Below, piece by piece: positions 13,697-15,901 of a DNA stretch of 15,901 bases. The stretch is from JBBQZL01 sp038207745 (GTDB lineage Bacteria; Actinomycetota; Thermoleophilia; Solirubrobacterales; 70-9): the NCBI GenBank assembly GCA_038207745.1, contig JBBQZL010000040.1, positions 1 through 15,901 of the forward strand. The letters are read 5' to 3'. The notes below the pieces were generated by a model. It searched no databases, was not told the DNA's origin, and saw only the letters and a program-made list of their open reading frames with translations. The number at the start of each line of letters is the position of its first letter. Positions within the stretch are counted from its first letter, which is position 1. The position numbers and the translations under genes were made by a program.

Positions 13697-13703
13697 TAGT
13701 ATC
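13697..13703. promoter_or_regulatory. Divergent promoter region between DUF3467 and rlmH
   Basis: TAGTAT (13697-13702) fits the TAnnnT -10 on the plus strand and ends seven bases before a GTG at 13710. On the minus strand the overlapping GATACT (13703-13698) matches TATAAT at four of six positions, but it lacks the initial T. No clear -35 is seen in either direction. The plus-strand assignment is the stronger of the two. Confidence 0.4.
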
Positions 13704-13709
13704 GCAGCG

Positions 13710-13739
13710 GTGATCAACAACAACGCAAACGTCAGATGA
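13710..13739 (+). other. Possible leaderless 9-codon ORF coupled to rlmH
   Basis: GTG 13710 lies seven bases after the TAGTAT box and opens nine codons (MINNNANVR, including three consecutive AAC codons) ending in TGA at 13737-13739. That stop overlaps the rlmH ATG as ATGA. rlmH has no Shine-Dalgarno and no other in-frame start before an upstream TAG, so re-initiation from this mini-ORF is a reasonable way for it to be translated. This is inferred from spacing and overlap only. Confidence 0.35.
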
Positions 13740-14152
13740 AGGCCTTCCTTCTCACGGTCGGAAGGGCAAAGTCGCCGTTCATCGAGGCCGAGGCCCACTA
13801 CCTGAAGCTGCTCCGGCATCACCAGCCGCTCGAGGTCGTCGCGGCGCGAGACGATGATGATCTGATCCGGCGTCTGCCGGCGCGCGGCCGGATCATCGGG
13901 ATGGATGCCGGGGGCCAGGGCATGGACTCGATCACCTGGAGCAACTGGCTGAACGAGCGGCGGATCGACGCACTCGACATCTGCTTCCTGATCGGCGGCC
14001 AGAAGGGTCTGTCCACCGGGGCAAGGGAGGCATGCGACGAGTTGGTCGCCTTCGGCCCGCAGACGATGGCGCATCAGCTCGCACGGATCGTGTTGATGGA
14101 GCAGCTTTTCCGGGCGGCCAAGATCCTCGCCGGCGAGCCGTACCACTGCTGA
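13736..14152 (+). CDS. rlmH: 23S rRNA pseudouridine-1915 N3-methyltransferase RlmH
   Basis: SPOUT-class methyltransferase that methylates pseudouridine 1915 in helix 69 of 23S rRNA, using S-adenosylmethionine. The C-terminal trefoil-knot motifs are clear: FLIGGQKGLS (84-93), then the FGPQTMAHQLARIVLMEQLFRAAKI block (106-130) and the family's C-terminal GEPYH. It has 138 residues against about 155-160 in E. coli and Staphylococcus aureus; the missing part is the charged helical segment between the first strand pair and the IIGMDAGGQ strand. ATG 13736 is the only start in frame, since TAG at 13697-13699 closes it upstream; it has no Shine-Dalgarno. Divergent from the DUF3467 gene; argS begins 27 bases downstream with its own promoter-like box. 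Confidence 0.92.
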   Translation: MKAFLLTVGRAKSPFIEAEAHYLKLLRHHQPLEVVAARDDDDLIRRLPARGRIIGMDAGGQGMDSITWSNWLNERRIDALDICFLIGGQKGLSTGAREACDELVAFGPQTMAHQLARIVLMEQLFRAAKILAGEPYHC

Positions 14153-14166
14153 GGGCCTCAGGGTCC

Positions 14167-14172
14167 TACGAT
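14167..14172 (+). promoter_or_regulatory. -10 box TACGAT for leaderless argS
   Basis: TACGAT ends seven bases before ATG 14180, identical in sequence and spacing to the box before the ABC ATPase gene. No Shine-Dalgarno precedes the ATG and no -35 is evident. It lies in the 27-base gap after rlmH. Confidence 0.5.
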
Positions 14173-14179
14173 TGCCCCG

Positions 14180-15820
14180 ATGAGCGCCCCTGACCCGATC
14201 TCAGATCTTCGTGCCGCCGTCCGCAGCGCCGCTCTGGACATGCGCGGCGGCGACCCGCCGGGCTCCGAACCGACGCTCGAGCGACCACCAAAGCCGGACC
14301 TGGGCGACTACAGCTCCAATGCGGCGATGCTGCTTGCCGGGCCGCTGGGCGCAAGGCCCAGGGACATCGCCGTCCAGCTTGCGGAGAGCCTTGACGAGGG
14401 GCTCGGTGACGCGGTCGAGCGGATCGACGTCGCCGGACCCGGGTTCATCAATCTGTTTCTCAGCGACGAGTGGTTTCGCGGCGCTGTCGCGGCCCTGATC
14501 GCCTCCGGGGATCATCTCGGAAAGGTCGAGACGGACGACCCCGAGCGGATCCTGGTCGAGTTCGTCTCGGCCAACCCGACCGGACCGCTGACGGCCGCCT
14601 CGGGACGTCACGCCGCCTACGGCGACTCGCTCAGCCGCATCCTTGCCGCGGTTGGAAACGAGGTCAGCACCGAGTACTACATCAACGACAGCGGTGGCCA
14701 GATCCAAAGATTTGGCCTCTCGATCTCGGCGAAGATGAGCGGTGGCGACGCCCCCGAGGACGGGTATGAGGGCGAGTACATCGGTGAGATCGCCCGGCAA
14801 CTGGCCGACCAGGGCGTTGACCCCGGTGACCTGGAGAAGATCTCCGACCTGGGGATCGAGCTGATGCTGGAGGGGATCAAGGAGTCCCTGGTCCGATACG
14901 GCGTCAGTCTCGACGGCTTCTTCTCGGAGCGCTCGATCCGCGAGGACGGCCGGATGGACCTCGCAATCGAGAACCTGCGCAAGGCCGGCCACGTCTACGA
15001 GAGCGACGGGGCCCTGTGGCTGCGCACAACCGCATTCGGAGACGACAAGGACCGGGTCCTGATCCGGGCCGATGGTGAGCCGACCTACATGGCTCCGGAC
15101 ATGGCGTATCACGCCGACAAGCTGAGCCGTGGATTCGAGAGATTGATCGATGTCTGGGGCGCGGACCACCACGGCTACGTTGCACGGATGCGGGCCGCGA
15201 TCGAGGCCCTCGGCAGCGACGGCGACGCATTCGAGGTTCAGATCATGCAGATGGTCAGCGTCCTCGAGGGTGGTGAGCGCTCGCGGATGTCGAAGCGTCG
15301 GGGTGACTTCGTCACCCTCGACGAGGTCATTGCCGACATCGGAGCCGACGCGGCCCGCTTCTTCATGCTCCAGCGAAGCCACGACTCCACCGTCGACCTC
15401 GACCTGGATCTGGCCCGCAGCGAATCAAGCGAGAACCCCGTCTACTACGTCCAATACGCACACGCCCGGATCGCGAGCATCCTGCGGCGTGCCGGTGAGG
15501 ATGCCGAGCACCGCGCCCTTGGTGCCGACCTGGCTGCGGCTGCGAATCCGCTGGATCCCGCCGAGAGGGCGCTGGTCAAGCGATTGCTGGAGTTTCCGGC
15601 CGAGATCCGCGAGTCAGCCGACCGGCGCGCGCCGCATCGACTCTGCGCCTATTCGATCGCCGTGGCGGCTGATTTCCACGGCTTCTACCGCGACTGTCAT
15701 GTCGTTGGCGCCGAAGGTGCGGGCGTCGAGGAGTTCCGGCTCGCCCTCTGCGTGCTGACGATGCGAACGATTTCCTCATCGCTCGGGCTGCTGGGGATCT
15801 CGGCACCCGACCGCATGTAG
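14180..15820 (+). CDS. argS: Arginyl-tRNA synthetase with altered HIGH motif
   Basis: Charges tRNA-Arg with arginine; class I, 546 residues, near the usual 550-580. The N-terminal additional domain (about 1-110) shows KPDLGDYSSNAAM and AGPGFINLFL. The catalytic fold begins with EFVSANPTGPL, but where the family has the ATP-binding HIGH motif (normally HVGH) this protein has T138-A-A-S141, followed by GRHAAYGDS. The rest looks intact: EYYINDSGGQ, PTYMAPDMAYH, DVWGADHHGYVARM, and RMSKRRGDFVTLDEV (369-383) as the KMSKS-equivalent loop. The C-terminal anticodon-binding (DALR) domain contains VYYVQYAHARI and ends LLGISAPDRM. Otherwise clean conservation suggests a working variant, not decay. ATG 14180 is supported by the TACGAT box. 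Confidence 0.95.
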   Translation: MSAPDPISDLRAAVRSAALDMRGGDPPGSEPTLERPPKPDLGDYSSNAAMLLAGPLGARPRDIAVQLAESLDEGLGDAVERIDVAGPGFINLFLSDEWFRGAVAALIASGDHLGKVETDDPERILVEFVSANPTGPLTAASGRHAAYGDSLSRILAAVGNEVSTEYYINDSGGQIQRFGLSISAKMSGGDAPEDGYEGEYIGEIARQLADQGVDPGDLEKISDLGIELMLEGIKESLVRYGVSLDGFFSERSIREDGRMDLAIENLRKAGHVYESDGALWLRTTAFGDDKDRVLIRADGEPTYMAPDMAYHADKLSRGFERLIDVWGADHHGYVARMRAAIEALGSDGDAFEVQIMQMVSVLEGGERSRMSKRRGDFVTLDEVIADIGADAARFFMLQRSHDSTVDLDLDLARSESSENPVYYVQYAHARIASILRRAGEDAEHRALGADLAAAANPLDPAERALVKRLLEFPAEIRESADRRAPHRLCAYSIAVAADFHGFYRDCHVVGAEGAGVEEFRLALCVLTMRTISSSLGLLGISAPDRM

Positions 15821-15840
15821 CCGGGCGCGGGCGATCCCGG
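15821..15840. terminator. Short inverted repeat after argS
   Basis: CCGGG (15821-15825) can pair with CCCGG (15836-15840), or CGGG (15828-15831) with CCCG (15836-15839). It begins right after the argS stop, in a 23-base gap before a likely convergent gene. Short stem, no T-run: tentative. Confidence 0.25.
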
Positions 15841-15843
15841 GGT

Positions 15844-15901
15844 TCAGATGTCGTAGCGCTCCATGTCGCGGGAGACCCGCTCGGCATCGGCCTCGGTCGG
15901 C
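15844..15901 (-). CDS. Probable 3' end of a minus-strand gene (truncated by window edge)
   Basis: Reading the minus strand from the window edge, one frame gives PTEADAERVSRDMERYDI and then TGA (15846-15844). The charged helix-like sequence and the placement right after argS fit the tail of a convergent gene, but 18 codons are too few to name a family or rule out a chance frame. Confidence 0.4.
   Translation of the reverse strand, partial: PTEADAERVSRDMERYDI

Noticed and set aside
13652..14146. Upstream extension of the DUF3467 frame across rlmH
   Set aside because: It would run antisense through rlmH; ATG 13651 has a good Shine-Dalgarno and gives the family N-terminus.
14201..15382. A 393-codon open frame on the minus strand opposite argS
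   Set aside because: Antisense shadow of argS with no family resemblance and no promoter or ribosome binding site.
1..15901. Search for tRNA genes, insertion sequences, att sites or a foreign island
   Set aside because: No cloverleaf-like sequence, transposase or integrase frame, or stretch of clearly different base composition was noticed by eye; a tRNA scan would be needed for a firm negative.

Overview
The window is about 16 kb of GC-rich bacterial chromosome carrying housekeeping genes packed almost end to end on both strands. Several features suggest an actinomycete. The order uvrC-rapZ followed by gap-pgk-tpiA is a familiar actinobacterial/Gram-positive neighbourhood, there is a PknB-type membrane Ser/Thr kinase, and many starts look leaderless: a TAnnnT box ends 6-8 nt before an ATG or GTG that has no Shine-Dalgarno. 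A deep-branching actinobacterial class such as Thermoleophilia would fit, but that is an impression from protein style and not a proof. No tRNA, rRNA, CRISPR array, insertion sequence or prophage gene was seen.

Layout from left to right. (1) The 3' end of uvrC overlaps rapZ by one base; a nested inverted repeat follows rapZ. (2) An ABC-2 exporter pair (ATPase and permease, GTGA overlap) and a small VOC/glyoxalase-like gene stand where yvcK and whiA usually lie. (3) A promoter with recognisable -35 and -10 boxes drives gap-pgk-tpiA-gpmI-tgt: four enzymes of lower glycolysis plus the queuosine-insertion enzyme Tgt, in one tight run with strong ribosome binding sites at gap and pgk. (4) On the minus strand, convergent with tgt, lies a three-gene unit read right to left: a calcineurin-like phosphoesterase, a Thr-rich lipoprotein and a transmembrane Ser/Thr kinase. 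(5) A divergent promoter separates this unit from a membrane M48 (Ste24-like) protease. (6) A small DUF3467 gene (minus) and rlmH (plus) diverge from a second shared promoter. (7) argS follows rlmH with its own TACGAT box, and the last 58 bases hold the probable 3' end of a minus-strand gene.

Functionally, the gap cluster converts glyceraldehyde-3-phosphate to 2-phosphoglycerate. tgt, rlmH and argS serve translation, uvrC serves nucleotide excision repair, and the kinase/lipoprotein/phosphoesterase unit looks like a signalling module of unknown input.

Points most worth a second look: ArgRS has T-A-A-S where the class I HIGH motif should be; mini-ORFs placed just after candidate promoter boxes end in ATGA overlaps with rlmH and with the DUF3467 gene; two divergent promoters have overlapping -10 boxes; and the kinase's outer tail looks like the first part of a single PASTA repeat.
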